Shown here: one piece after another, positions 35,385 through 44,407 of the stretch | Position numbering within the stretch: position 1 is the first letter of the stretch | Layout of the letters: the number at the start of each line of letters is the position of its first letter | Notes under the pieces: generated by a model | Databases searched by the model: none | What the model was told of the DNA's origin: nothing | What the model saw: only the letters and a program-made list of their open reading frames with translations | Program-made: the position numbers and the translations under genes | Origin: DATBGO01 sp963840095 | GTDB lineage: Bacteria > Actinomycetota > Actinomycetes > Streptosporangiales > Streptosporangiaceae | Direction of reading: 5' to 3' | Assembly (NCBI GenBank): GCA_963840095.1 | Contig: CAWIXN010000012.1 | Coordinates: forward strand, 124,001 to 188,000 | DNA length: 64,000 nt

Positions 35385-37079
35385 ATGAGCGAGCAGGGCA
35401 CGCGGGCCGAGAAGGCCAAGCGGGCTACTCGCACGGTGTTCGCCGCCTCACAGTCGGCGGCGCGGGCGGGCGCCACCGCGGCCAGCGGCACGAGCCGGGC
35501 TGTCCACCGCCTGACCCGGGCCTCCGGGGCAGGCCGCACCGGACTCGCGAACCTCATCGAGCTGACCGCCGCGGGCAACGTCGGAGACGCCTTCGTCATC
35601 GTGGCGCTGGCGGGAACGCTGTTCTTCAACACGTCCCTCGACCAGGCGCGCAGTCAGGTGATTCTCTACCTGCTGGTCACGATGGCGCCGTTCGTGGTCC
35701 TCGCTCCGTTCATCGGGCCGATGCTGGACCGGGTGCAGCAGGGCCGCCGCTACATCATGGCGGGCACCATGCTCGCCCGGGGCCTGCTGTGCTGGGGGAT
35801 GTCCGCGGCCCTGCATGATCCGCTGACGCTGTTTCCCGCGGCATTCGGCGTGCTGATCCTGCAGAAGGCCTACGGGGTGACCCGGAGCGCGGTGACGCCG
35901 CGGCTGCTTCCCGCAGAGCTCACCCTGGTGTCGGCCAACGCGCGATCCTCGCTGATAGCGCTGATCGCATCAACACTGGGAGTAGTACTCGCCGGCGGAA
36001 TCGAATATGTAGGCGGCGCCGCCTGGGTACTCCGCTTCGGCGCCCTGATCTACATAGCGGGGACGGTTCTCGGCGTGCGGCTGCCAGAGAGCGTTGACGC
36101 CCCCGATCCGCCCGGCGGCGTGGCCGCCGGGCAGCGATGGGCGCCCCCCGATGGTCATGCGGTCGCCGTGCCAGCCGCCAGGCCCGGGGATGCGGGATGG
36201 CCTGGCTATCCCGGACAGACTGGTTTCCCCGGGTGGCAGGGCGGCCCCGGACGGGCCGACCCCCGACGGCCGGGTGCCTCCAGACCGCCTGCAGCCCCCG
36301 GACCACCAGGTGCCCCCGGACAGGCAGGTGCCCCCGGACAGGCAGGTGCCCCCGGACAGGCAGGTGCCCCCGGACCACCCGGTTCCCCCGGACAACCCGG
36401 CGGCCCCGGGACGACCCGGCCGCTGCGGACCCGAAACCGCAGCGGCCTGGGAACCCTGCGCAGCGTTGGGCCAGTGATCGGCGAGGCGATGCGCGGTAAC
36501 GCGGCGCTGCGCGCTTTCTCCGGATTCATGCTCTTTTTCCTGGCCTTCTTGCTGCGCGCCGACCACTTCAAGGGGATTTCCCACAACTTCGCCCTGGCCG
36601 CTCTGGGCGCGGCCGTCGCGGCCGGCGGGTTCATCGGCACGGCGATCGGCTCGAAGATGCGCTCGAAAAGACCGCACCTGATCATGTTCGGCATGCTCGG
36701 GGTGGCCACGGTGGCCACCGCGACGTGCGCCTGGTTCTTCGGGCTCTGGGCCGCGCTCGCGGTGGCGTTCATCGCGGCGACCGCGCAGGCACTGGTCAAG
36801 CTGGCGCTCGACTCGACCGTGCAGCGCGAGACCGGTGAGGAGATCCGCTCCTCCACGTTCGCCGTCTCGGAGACGCTGAACCAGCTCTCCTGGGTGGTCG
36901 GCGGCCTGCTCGGCGTGGCCTTGTCGCTGACGGACAGCGGCGTGGCCGGCCTCAGCGTGGCCGCGGCCGGGCTCGCGGTCACCTTGGTGCTGCTAGTGGC
37001 CGGGCGGCGCCGCAGGATCCTCGAAGCCCGCACGGTGACCGCCGAAGCTCATGATCATCCGGGCCGCCGGGCGCGGTGA
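35385..37079 (+). CDS. MFS transporter with collagen-like central loop
   Basis: 564 residues. The N-terminal half has about six helices (FVIVALAGTLFFNTSLDQAR, MAPFVVLAPFIGPMLDRVQQ) and the C-terminal half six more from AFSGFMLFFLAFLLRADHF. Between them, residues about 265-345 form a Gly-Xaa-Yaa-like stretch (YPGQTGFPGWQGGPG, PGAPGQAGAPGQAGAPGQAG) with an 18-bp repeat underneath. The loop should be cytoplasmic. A basic N-terminal extension of 50 residues is also unusual. The substrate is unknown. Confidence 0.85.
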   Translation: MSEQGTRAEKAKRATRTVFAASQSAARAGATAASGTSRAVHRLTRASGAGRTGLANLIELTAAGNVGDAFVIVALAGTLFFNTSLDQARSQVILYLLVTMAPFVVLAPFIGPMLDRVQQGRRYIMAGTMLARGLLCWGMSAALHDPLTLFPAAFGVLILQKAYGVTRSAVTPRLLPAELTLVSANARSSLIALIASTLGVVLAGGIEYVGGAAWVLRFGALIYIAGTVLGVRLPESVDAPDPPGGVAAGQRWAPPDGHAVAVPAARPGDAGWPGYPGQTGFPGWQGGPGRADPRRPGASRPPAAPGPPGAPGQAGAPGQAGAPGQAGAPGPPGSPGQPGGPGTTRPLRTRNRSGLGTLRSVGPVIGEAMRGNAALRAFSGFMLFFLAFLLRADHFKGISHNFALAALGAAVAAGGFIGTAIGSKMRSKRPHLIMFGMLGVATVATATCAWFFGLWAALAVAFIAATAQALVKLALDSTVQRETGEEIRSSTFAVSETLNQLSWVVGGLLGVALSLTDSGVAGLSVAAAGLAVTLVLLVAGRRRRILEARTVTAEAHDHPGRRAR

Positions 37080-37190
37080 ACGCGGGCCACGCTCCCGCCC
37101 AAGAGCTGTCCGCGCCCGACGATCAGGCCGAAGGCTCGAATCCGGCTGATCAGGACTCCAGGCCGAGGCCGACGGCTCGAACCCGGCTGA

Positions 37191-37574
37191 TCAGGCTTCC
37201 AGGTCGGCGGCGACGGCCTTGAGGACCGCGGCGATCTTCTTGGAGTCGCGGCTGTCCGGGTGCTTGCCACGCCGGTAGGTGTTCGACACTCCGTCAAGCA
37301 GCTTGATCAGGTCCTCGACGATCACGGTCATCTCGTCGGGGCTCTTCCTGCTCGCCTTGGCCACCGTCGGCGGTGGCTCGAGAGTGCGCACCTGGAGCGC
37401 CTGGGTGCCCCTGCGGCCCTCGGCAACGCCGAACTCCACGCGCTGACCGGGGCGCAGCACGCTCCCGGCAGCTTCAAGCGCGGTTGAATGCACAAAGACC
37501 TCACCCCCGTCGTCGCGGGTGAGAAAGCCGAAACCCTTGTCGGCGTCATACCACTTAACCTTGCCAGTGGGCAC
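37191..37574 (-). CDS. Cold-shock domain protein with C-terminal extension
   Basis: 127 residues. The cold-shock domain is TGKVKWYDADKGFGFLTRDD (RNP1 KGFGFL) with GEVFVHSTAL (RNP2). A 60-residue extension, DEMTVIVEDLIKLLDGVSNT followed by YRRGKHPDSRDSKKIAAVLK, makes it longer than classical Csps. It probably binds single-stranded RNA or DNA. The GTG start replaces a long upstream frame. A 61-codon frame with a good ribosome site lies just upstream on the same strand. Confidence 0.88.
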   Translation of the reverse strand: MPTGKVKWYDADKGFGFLTRDDGGEVFVHSTALEAAGSVLRPGQRVEFGVAEGRRGTQALQVRTLEPPPTVAKASRKSPDEMTVIVEDLIKLLDGVSNTYRRGKHPDSRDSKKIAAVLKAVAADLEA

Positions 37575-37633
37575 GTGCGGGACCTTACGCGAGAAGAAGC
37601 CATCGGATACGTAACTAAGGGCGCGAGACCAGG

Positions 37634-37819
37634 CTATCGGGTCCCGCGCCAAATATGGTGGCTCCCGACCGGCCAGAGCCTGGCGAGCAACCGGCGGACC
37701 CGCTGAGCGGCCGCTCGCACAGCGACGTGGCCCCGGCCGATGACCAGGGCCACGCCATCCACGGCCTCCCACGTCGGATGGTGCTGGGACGGGATCTCGT
37801 GCGAGGCCAGGAGTCTCAT
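37634..37819 (-). CDS. Hypothetical 61-aa protein upstream of the cold-shock gene
   Basis: The frame begins MRLLASHEIPSQHHPTWEAV and contains an arginine-rich helix VRAAAQRVRRLLARL. GCGGAGG lies four bases before the ATG, the best ribosome site of the interval. It runs in the same direction as the cold-shock gene 59 bases downstream. No family is recognised. Confidence 0.45.
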   Translation of the reverse strand: MRLLASHEIPSQHHPTWEAVDGVALVIGRGHVAVRAAAQRVRRLLARLWPVGSHHIWRGTR

Positions 37820-37950
37820 GTGCCTCCGCTTGCAATCCTGCTCACAATCCTCTGATCACAGTGCTGCCCGCAGGCCCGCACGCGGCGGCAAGTCGTATCG
37901 AGCAGATACCCAATCATGACCACCCGCAACCATTTGTGACTGGGTCATCG

Positions 37951-39552
37951 CTAGATGCGGTGCTGCCGGTTCCACGGCGGAACTGCGGGGGTCCGCGGCC
38001 CGCGCCGGACCCGCCAGGCCAGGTAGACCGCGCCGAGCACGACGGCAGCCCGGAGCAGCAGCGGCCCGGCCACCCCGATCTCGTGGGCATAGGCACGCGC
38101 GGTGTTGTGCTCGCCGCCCGTGGCCAGCACGACTATGGTGCCGACGATAGCGGCGACGACCGGCACGGCCAGCCCGGTCACCTTGTCCCTGGTGTCCCAC
38201 ATCTTCGAGGCCAGGGCCGTCAGGATGCCGCCCGTCCAGAGCAGGAAGCCGAGCAGCCAGATCGGGAACGGGTAGACAAGCCCGGCGACGACGAGCAGCG
38301 CCACCACGGTGGCTTCCAGCGGGTAGCCGCGCCACATGACCTTCATCGACTTGGCGAAGCCCGCAACCGCCGCGGCTAGCTGCTCGGCAAGGTCCGGTGA
38401 TTCCTGCCTGCGGTCAGCAGGCAGGAGGGTCGCGCTCGTCCGCGGGCCCATGCCCGGGAACCACTCGAGGTCAGACGCGGCTCCGTCGTCGGGCCCCCGC
38501 AGGTCGCTGGATTCCGGATCATCGCCGTCGCCAGGCCGCCGCGGCTTCGGCGGCCCGCCCGCGCCCAGTTCGCCTCCCGCGCCTAGCTGGCCGCCCGGGC
38601 CGGGCGCTGGTACGTCACCTGGTCGCCGGAGCCGGGCCCTGGGCTCTCCATAGACCCCGTTCAGTCCGGTGCCGCCTCCTTGGCCCTGAGCCCCGCCTGA
38701 GCCAGGCCGTGCGCCGACCCCGGGCCCGGCTCCCGTCCCGGAACCTGTAGCGCTGTCGCTGCCCTTCCGGCTGGCGCTGCCCGGCCACCCGCGGGGTCCC
38801 CGGGCGGTGACGCTGCCCTCCGGCGCGCTGCTGTCAGCCCCCCTGGCCTGCGCCCCCCTGATCTCAGCCGCACTGGCCTCAGCCACACTGTTCTCCAGCG
38901 CGCCGGGGTCTGCCACGCGCACCTCCAGCAGGCCGCCCTCCGCCGCACCTCGGCGGCCAGCCTTGTCACCCCGCACAACCCGCAGCAGCCTGGCCTGCCT
39001 CGGCTGGCCAGGCTGCCTCGGCTGCCTCGGCTGCTTGGGCTGTTTCGGCTGCTTGACCTTGGGCTGCTTTGGCTGCAGCGCCTCGCCAGGCTTCCAGCGC
39101 GAGGTAATCGGCCGGCTCACCACCTTGATCTCGCCGGTAAGCGGCCGGTTATTGATGACCGGATTCGACGGCTTCGGCCCCGAAGCGCTCGCCGAGCCAA
39201 GGCCGGTCCCCGATACCAGCCATGCACCCCGGCGGCGCTGCGGGCTGCCTTGCGGGCTAGCCAGTCGAGGGCCGGACTGCAGCGTATCGCCGGTTATCTT
39301 GACCCCGCCGCCGCGGGCCCCCTGGAGCCGGGCCCGCTCGTTCTCGACCAGCGTCTGCGGATCACCCAGGCTGGCCAGCACGTGCGCCACCTCAACCGGA
39401 TCCGCGGTGCCCGGGGCGCCGCAACGCCGCTCGATCGAGAAGCGCATCCTCGCGAGGAAGGCGCGCCGGTCGTCCGAGTGCAGCCTCGTTCGCGCCGCAA
39501 CCGACACCTGGTTGAGGTAGTCGCGGATGAGCTGTTCGGCGCTGGGGCTCAT
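37951..39552 (-). CDS. Repeat-rich actinobacterial membrane protein
   Basis: 533 residues. A conserved N-terminal helical domain (SPSAEQLIRDYLNQVSVAAR, FLARMRFSIERRCG, HVLASLGDPQTLVENERARL) of HAAS type precedes a 280-residue low-complexity middle with KQPKQPKQPRQPRQPGQPRQ, Gly-Ala-Gly and Pro-Gly-Asp runs. The C-terminal third has about four helices (LEATVVALLVVAGLVYPFPI, WLLGFLLWTGGILTALASKM, AVPVVAAIVGTIVVLATGG, LLLRAAVVLGAVYLAWRVRR). The N- and C-terminal parts look conserved; the middle is a linker. Its function is unknown. Confidence 0.75.
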   Translation of the reverse strand: MSPSAEQLIRDYLNQVSVAARTRLHSDDRRAFLARMRFSIERRCGAPGTADPVEVAHVLASLGDPQTLVENERARLQGARGGGVKITGDTLQSGPRLASPQGSPQRRRGAWLVSGTGLGSASASGPKPSNPVINNRPLTGEIKVVSRPITSRWKPGEALQPKQPKVKQPKQPKQPRQPRQPGQPRQARLLRVVRGDKAGRRGAAEGGLLEVRVADPGALENSVAEASAAEIRGAQARGADSSAPEGSVTARGPRGWPGSASRKGSDSATGSGTGAGPGVGARPGSGGAQGQGGGTGLNGVYGEPRARLRRPGDVPAPGPGGQLGAGGELGAGGPPKPRRPGDGDDPESSDLRGPDDGAASDLEWFPGMGPRTSATLLPADRRQESPDLAEQLAAAVAGFAKSMKVMWRGYPLEATVVALLVVAGLVYPFPIWLLGFLLWTGGILTALASKMWDTRDKVTGLAVPVVAAIVGTIVVLATGGEHNTARAYAHEIGVAGPLLLRAAVVLGAVYLAWRVRRGPRTPAVPPWNRQHRI

Positions 39553-39667
39553 GCGCCGATAATCCCTCTTTAACCGGGACTTGTGGAGTCAGCTCGCGTA
39601 GAAAGCAGGCCGGACCATCCGGCTGGCCGGCGGCAGCCGAACCCGCTGCAGAGCGGAAAAAGACGAA

Positions 39668-39698
39668 GAGGCGGTCCCGGCTCAGCCGGGACCGCCTC
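39668..39698 (-). terminator. groEL terminator
   Basis: GAGGCGGTCCCGGC, loop TCA and its complement: a perfect 14-bp stem just beyond the groEL stop. Confidence 0.8.
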
Positions 39699-39716
39699 CT
39701 GAGGCCTTGACCTGGA

Positions 39717-41339
<1,623 letters not shown>

Positions 41340-41471
41340 AGGCTCCAGTCCTCCGGAACTTTGTGCCTTGCGTGCAGATCGAGCCGACGCCCGCGACGGC
41401 CGGCATGACCAGCCCGGCAGTCCCTGCCTGCCGTCTGATCAGCCTCATCGCCCCGACCACGCCACATTTCG

Positions 41472-41498
41472 TTGTCACTCTCACCCCGAGAGTGCCAA
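41472..41498. promoter_or_regulatory. CIRCE operator 1 (HrcA)
   Basis: TTGTCACTC, nine bases, GAGTGCCAA: a near-consensus CIRCE (TTAGCACTC-N9-GAGTGCTAA) about 130-160 bases before groEL. Confidence 0.88.
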
Positions 41499-41506
41499 CG
41501 ACTTTT

Positions 41507-41533
41507 TTAGCACTCTCAGGGCGAGAGTGCAAA
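41507..41533. promoter_or_regulatory. CIRCE operator 2 (HrcA)
   Basis: TTAGCACTC, nine bases, GAGTGCAAA: a better match to consensus, eight bases beyond the first site. The pair implies tight HrcA repression of groEL. Confidence 0.92.
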
Positions 41534-41639
41534 CCAGCGGCCATTCCCGCTCCCCAGGGCGCTGCGCTGCCCGGGAGTCGGCGCGGCCCCCGGGACTCGG
41601 CCCGGCTCCCGGGACTCGGCGCGGCCGGCCGACTGCAGC

Positions 41640-41695
41640 CTGATGGATTCGGGAATTCATCAGGAAATGTCTGATGGATTCGGGGATTCATCAGG
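41640..41695. repeat. 56-bp double-palindrome element, copy B
   Basis: Two 25-bp near-copies (CTGATGGATTCGGGAATTCATCAGG and a variant with GGGGATT) flank AAATGT. Each is itself nearly palindromic. Reversed, the element aligns with that at 17.5 kb. Confidence 0.7.
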
Positions 41696-41778
41696 CGGCC
41701 GCGCCCGGCTCCCACCCCCAGGCCGGGTGAAGTGTGAGGCTGCTGTGACACAAGGGCCTCCTGTGGCACAAGGGAGCT

Positions 41779-41862
41779 GGACACGGCACCGGACACGCCA
41801 GCGGACACGCCAGCGGACACGGCACCGGACACGCCAGCGGACACGGCACCGGACACGCCAGC
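41779..41862. repeat. 12-bp minisatellite, seven units
   Basis: GGACACGGCACC and GGACACGCCAGC alternate for seven exact units between the groEL promoter and the cold-shock gene. There is no gene here; 41340-42003 otherwise holds only operators and repeats. Confidence 0.9.
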
Positions 41863-41949
41863 CCGACGGCGCCGGGTGCGCCGCCAGGGGCAAGCCGGAC
41901 GCGGGACGGCGGGATCCGCCCGCGCATGCGGGATCCGCCCGCGCATGCC

Positions 41950-41986
41950 AGAAGGCCCGGACCCTTAGCTGGGTACCGGGCCTTCT
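41950..41986 (-). terminator. Terminator of the cold-shock gene
   Basis: AGAAGGCCCGG and CCGGGCCTTCT pair around an inner ACCC/GGGT stem, 18 bases past the stop. Confidence 0.75.
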
Positions 41987-42003
41987 AGCGCGTCATCAGA
42001 GAC

Positions 42004-42204
42004 TTACACGGTGCGCACAGCCTCAGCCTGCGGCCCGCGATCGCTCTGCGTGATCTCGAATTCGACCCGCTGGCCTTCTTCGAGGCTGCGGTAGCCATCC
42101 GACTGGATGGCTGAGAAGTGCACAAACACGTCCCTACCACCGTCGACCGCGATGAAGCCGTAGCCCTTGTCCGCGTTGAACCATTTGACGGTGCCCTGAG
42201 CCAT
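42004..42204 (-). CDS. Cold-shock protein (CspA family)
   Basis: 66 residues, the classical single-domain size. RNP1 is DKGYGFIAVDGG and RNP2 is RDVFVHFSAI; the ends are MAQGTVKWFNA and GPQAEAVRTV. It acts as an RNA chaperone. GGGAG precedes the ATG. A leader of up to about 300 bases separates it from the MoaD-like gene, as is common in Csp mRNAs, but no known riboregulator was identified. Confidence 0.95.
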   Translation of the reverse strand: MAQGTVKWFNADKGYGFIAVDGGRDVFVHFSAIQSDGYRSLEEGQRVEFEITQSDRGPQAEAVRTV

Positions 42205-42502
42205 TACCAACAACTCCCTAACTCTGCTCGGGCTTCGGGTTCCGCCCTTGCAACCGCGAAACCCGTCGATCGCGGAACTAGCCAGACGTGCTAGACAGGC
42301 TGAGCCTGCCGTTCTCGTCGTGCCGACAGCGACCGGACTCGACTTTACAACGTGGCGTGCGCACTCGTACCGAGTTACTCCCCTAAAACGGCTCACTCAC
42401 GTGCAGCGGCCCCCAGCCGGGCCAGTGCCGCCCCGGGCCGGCAGCATGCCTGGCAGTGCCCGATCCAGGTCATCGACCGCCCCGCTGAACCCCGGTTTCG
42501 GC

Positions 42503-42778
42503 TCAGCCGCCCGCCACGGCAGGAATCACCGATACCTGGATTCCAGACGGCACGGCGGTGTCGAGTCCCTGCGCCAGCCGGACATCCTCATCCCCGACGT
42601 ACACGTTGACGAACCGGCGCAGCTTGCCTGTGTCATCGAGAATCCGGCCGGCCAGCCCCGGGTAACTGGCGTCCAGCCCGCTGATGACCTCGCGCAGGGT
42701 CCCGGGCTCGGCCGTGACCTCCGCGGCGCCGCCGGTGTAGGTGCGCAGGATCGTAGGGATGCGTACGGACACGCTCAT
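42503..42778 (-). CDS. MoaD/ThiS-family sulfur-carrier protein
   Basis: 91 residues, ubiquitin-like fold ending in VIPAVAGG; the C-terminal Gly-Gly is the thiocarboxylation site. VRIPTILRTYTGGAAEVTAE and GKLRRFVNVYVGDEDVR are the family blocks. It starts 13 bases after thrC, so it is cotranscribed with it. Close relatives include CysO of mycobacteria, the sulfur donor in a cysteine pathway, but no cysM or Mec-type protease is beside it. The target is therefore unproven. Confidence 0.9.
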   Translation of the reverse strand: MSVSVRIPTILRTYTGGAAEVTAEPGTLREVISGLDASYPGLAGRILDDTGKLRRFVNVYVGDEDVRLAQGLDTAVPSGIQVSVIPAVAGG

Positions 42779-42791
42779 GTGCTGCCTGCCT

Positions 42792-44045
42792 TCATGATTC
42801 CAGTTCGGCGAATGCCGCAAGCGACGGCCTGATCGGGCCCGAGGTATGCACCGAGCCCGCGACCGCGTCCAGGGTCTTCAGGCCATCGCCCGAGTTGATG
42901 ATTACGGTCTCGGCGCCTGGATCCAGCAGCCCGTCGGCCAGCAGCCTGCGCAGGGTGGCCAGCGTGACGCCGCCCGCCGTCTCGGCGAAGATGCCCTCGG
43001 TGGCGGCCAGCAGCTTGATCGCATCGACGATCTCGGCGTCGGACACGTCGGCCACCGCGCCGCCCGTCCGGCGCACCACGTCGAGCACGTAGGGCCCGTC
43101 GGCCGGGTTCCCGATCGCCAGCGACTTGGCGATCGTGGCCGGCCGCACGGGCTGCACCACATCGTGACCGGCGCGGAACGCGGCCGCCACCGGCGCGCAG
43201 CCGGTGGCCTGCGCGCCGAACAGCCGGCAGCCCGGATCGTCAGCCAGCCCGAGCGCCGTCAGCTCGCGGAACGCCTTGTCGATCTTGACGAGCTGCGCTC
43301 CGGACGCCACCGGCACCACGACCTGCTCGGGCAGCCGCCAGCCGAGCTGCTCGGCAACTTCAAAGCCGATCGTCTTGGAGCCCTCGGCGTAGTAAGGGCG
43401 CACGTTGACGTTGACGAACGCCCAGTCGTCGTGCTCATCGGCCAGCTCGGAGGCCAGCCGGTTCACGTCGTCGTAGCTGCCCTCCACCGTGACGACCGTG
43501 CCGCCGTAGACGGCGGTGCCGACGATCTTCTGTGGTTCCAGGTCGGCCGGGATCAGCACTACGGACCTGATGCCGGCCCGGGCGGCGGCGGCAGCCACGG
43601 CGTTGGCCAGGTTGCCGGTCGACGGGCAGGCCAGCACGCGGAAGCCCAGTTCGATAGCCGAGGCGAGGGCGACGGCTACCACGCGGTCCTTGAAGGAGTG
43701 GGTGGGGTTGCCTCGCTCGTCCTTGATCCACAGGGCCCGCATCCCGAGCGCGGCGGCGAGGTGGTCGGCCCGGACCAGCCGGGTCCAGCCCGGCTCGGTG
43801 TTGGGCCTGGCCGCGACGTCAGGCGGCACCGGCAGCAGGCTGGCGTACCGCCAGATGTTCTGCGGCCCGGACTCGATGTCTTTCCTGGTCAGCGGGGGCA
43901 GGTCGTAAAGGACCTCCAGCGGCCCGAAGCACTCGGCGCAGGCGTGCGTGGCCCCGAGGTCGTAGGTCTGCCCACACTCACGGCAGGCCAGCTCACGGGC
44001 ATAACCGAAGCTGGACGGGATCTTGGTCGTTACAGCGATACTCAC
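42792..44045 (-). CDS. thrC: Threonine synthase
   Basis: 417 residues, PLP-dependent conversion of phosphohomoserine to threonine. An N-terminal four-cysteine zinc-ribbon-like segment (LACRECGQTYDL, HACAECFGPLEV) precedes the PLP domain. The PLP lysine is in GNPTHSFKDRVVAVALASAI, with CPSTGNLANAVAAAAARAGI and GSKTIGFEVAEQLGWRLPEQ as further landmarks. It starts at GTG. It is followed directly by the MoaD-like carrier gene. No leader attenuator was recognised in the 360 bases upstream. Confidence 0.95.
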   Translation of the reverse strand: MSIAVTTKIPSSFGYARELACRECGQTYDLGATHACAECFGPLEVLYDLPPLTRKDIESGPQNIWRYASLLPVPPDVAARPNTEPGWTRLVRADHLAAALGMRALWIKDERGNPTHSFKDRVVAVALASAIELGFRVLACPSTGNLANAVAAAAARAGIRSVVLIPADLEPQKIVGTAVYGGTVVTVEGSYDDVNRLASELADEHDDWAFVNVNVRPYYAEGSKTIGFEVAEQLGWRLPEQVVVPVASGAQLVKIDKAFRELTALGLADDPGCRLFGAQATGCAPVAAAFRAGHDVVQPVRPATIAKSLAIGNPADGPYVLDVVRRTGGAVADVSDAEIVDAIKLLAATEGIFAETAGGVTLATLRRLLADGLLDPGAETVIINSGDGLKTLDAVAGSVHTSGPIRPSLAAFAELES

Positions 44046-44407
44046 GTGGCGAGGCCTCTCTCCTCATCTTTCCCGGCGACCTGCTGGCCGCGGGCCGGAG
44101 TTGGCACCTGTCACGGGATGGCCTCGCGAGCGCGAGCGCCCAGGAAGCCCGCGATAGCGGGCACCTGACCCGCGCACCTGGCGCGGGCGTGACTCACCGT
44201 GATGGTTGCCGGGGCTTCACAGGGCCGATCCCTCCACCCCTCTGGATGAGCGTTATTCAGTTGTGACAGCCATTCTAGCTGGAAAGTATCTGGTTGTCCG
44301 CACCGGATCGGGCCAGCGTATGAAGGCCGGCCCGGGCCGCGGTGGACACGCAGGACATGTAACGGGGTCCGGGCCCAGTGCCGTCGCGCCCGATAGCCTC
44401 GCCCGAC

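Noticed and set aside
44046..44400. Possible leader attenuator or riboswitch before thrC
   Set aside because: No Thr-rich leader peptide or recognisable aptamer was found.
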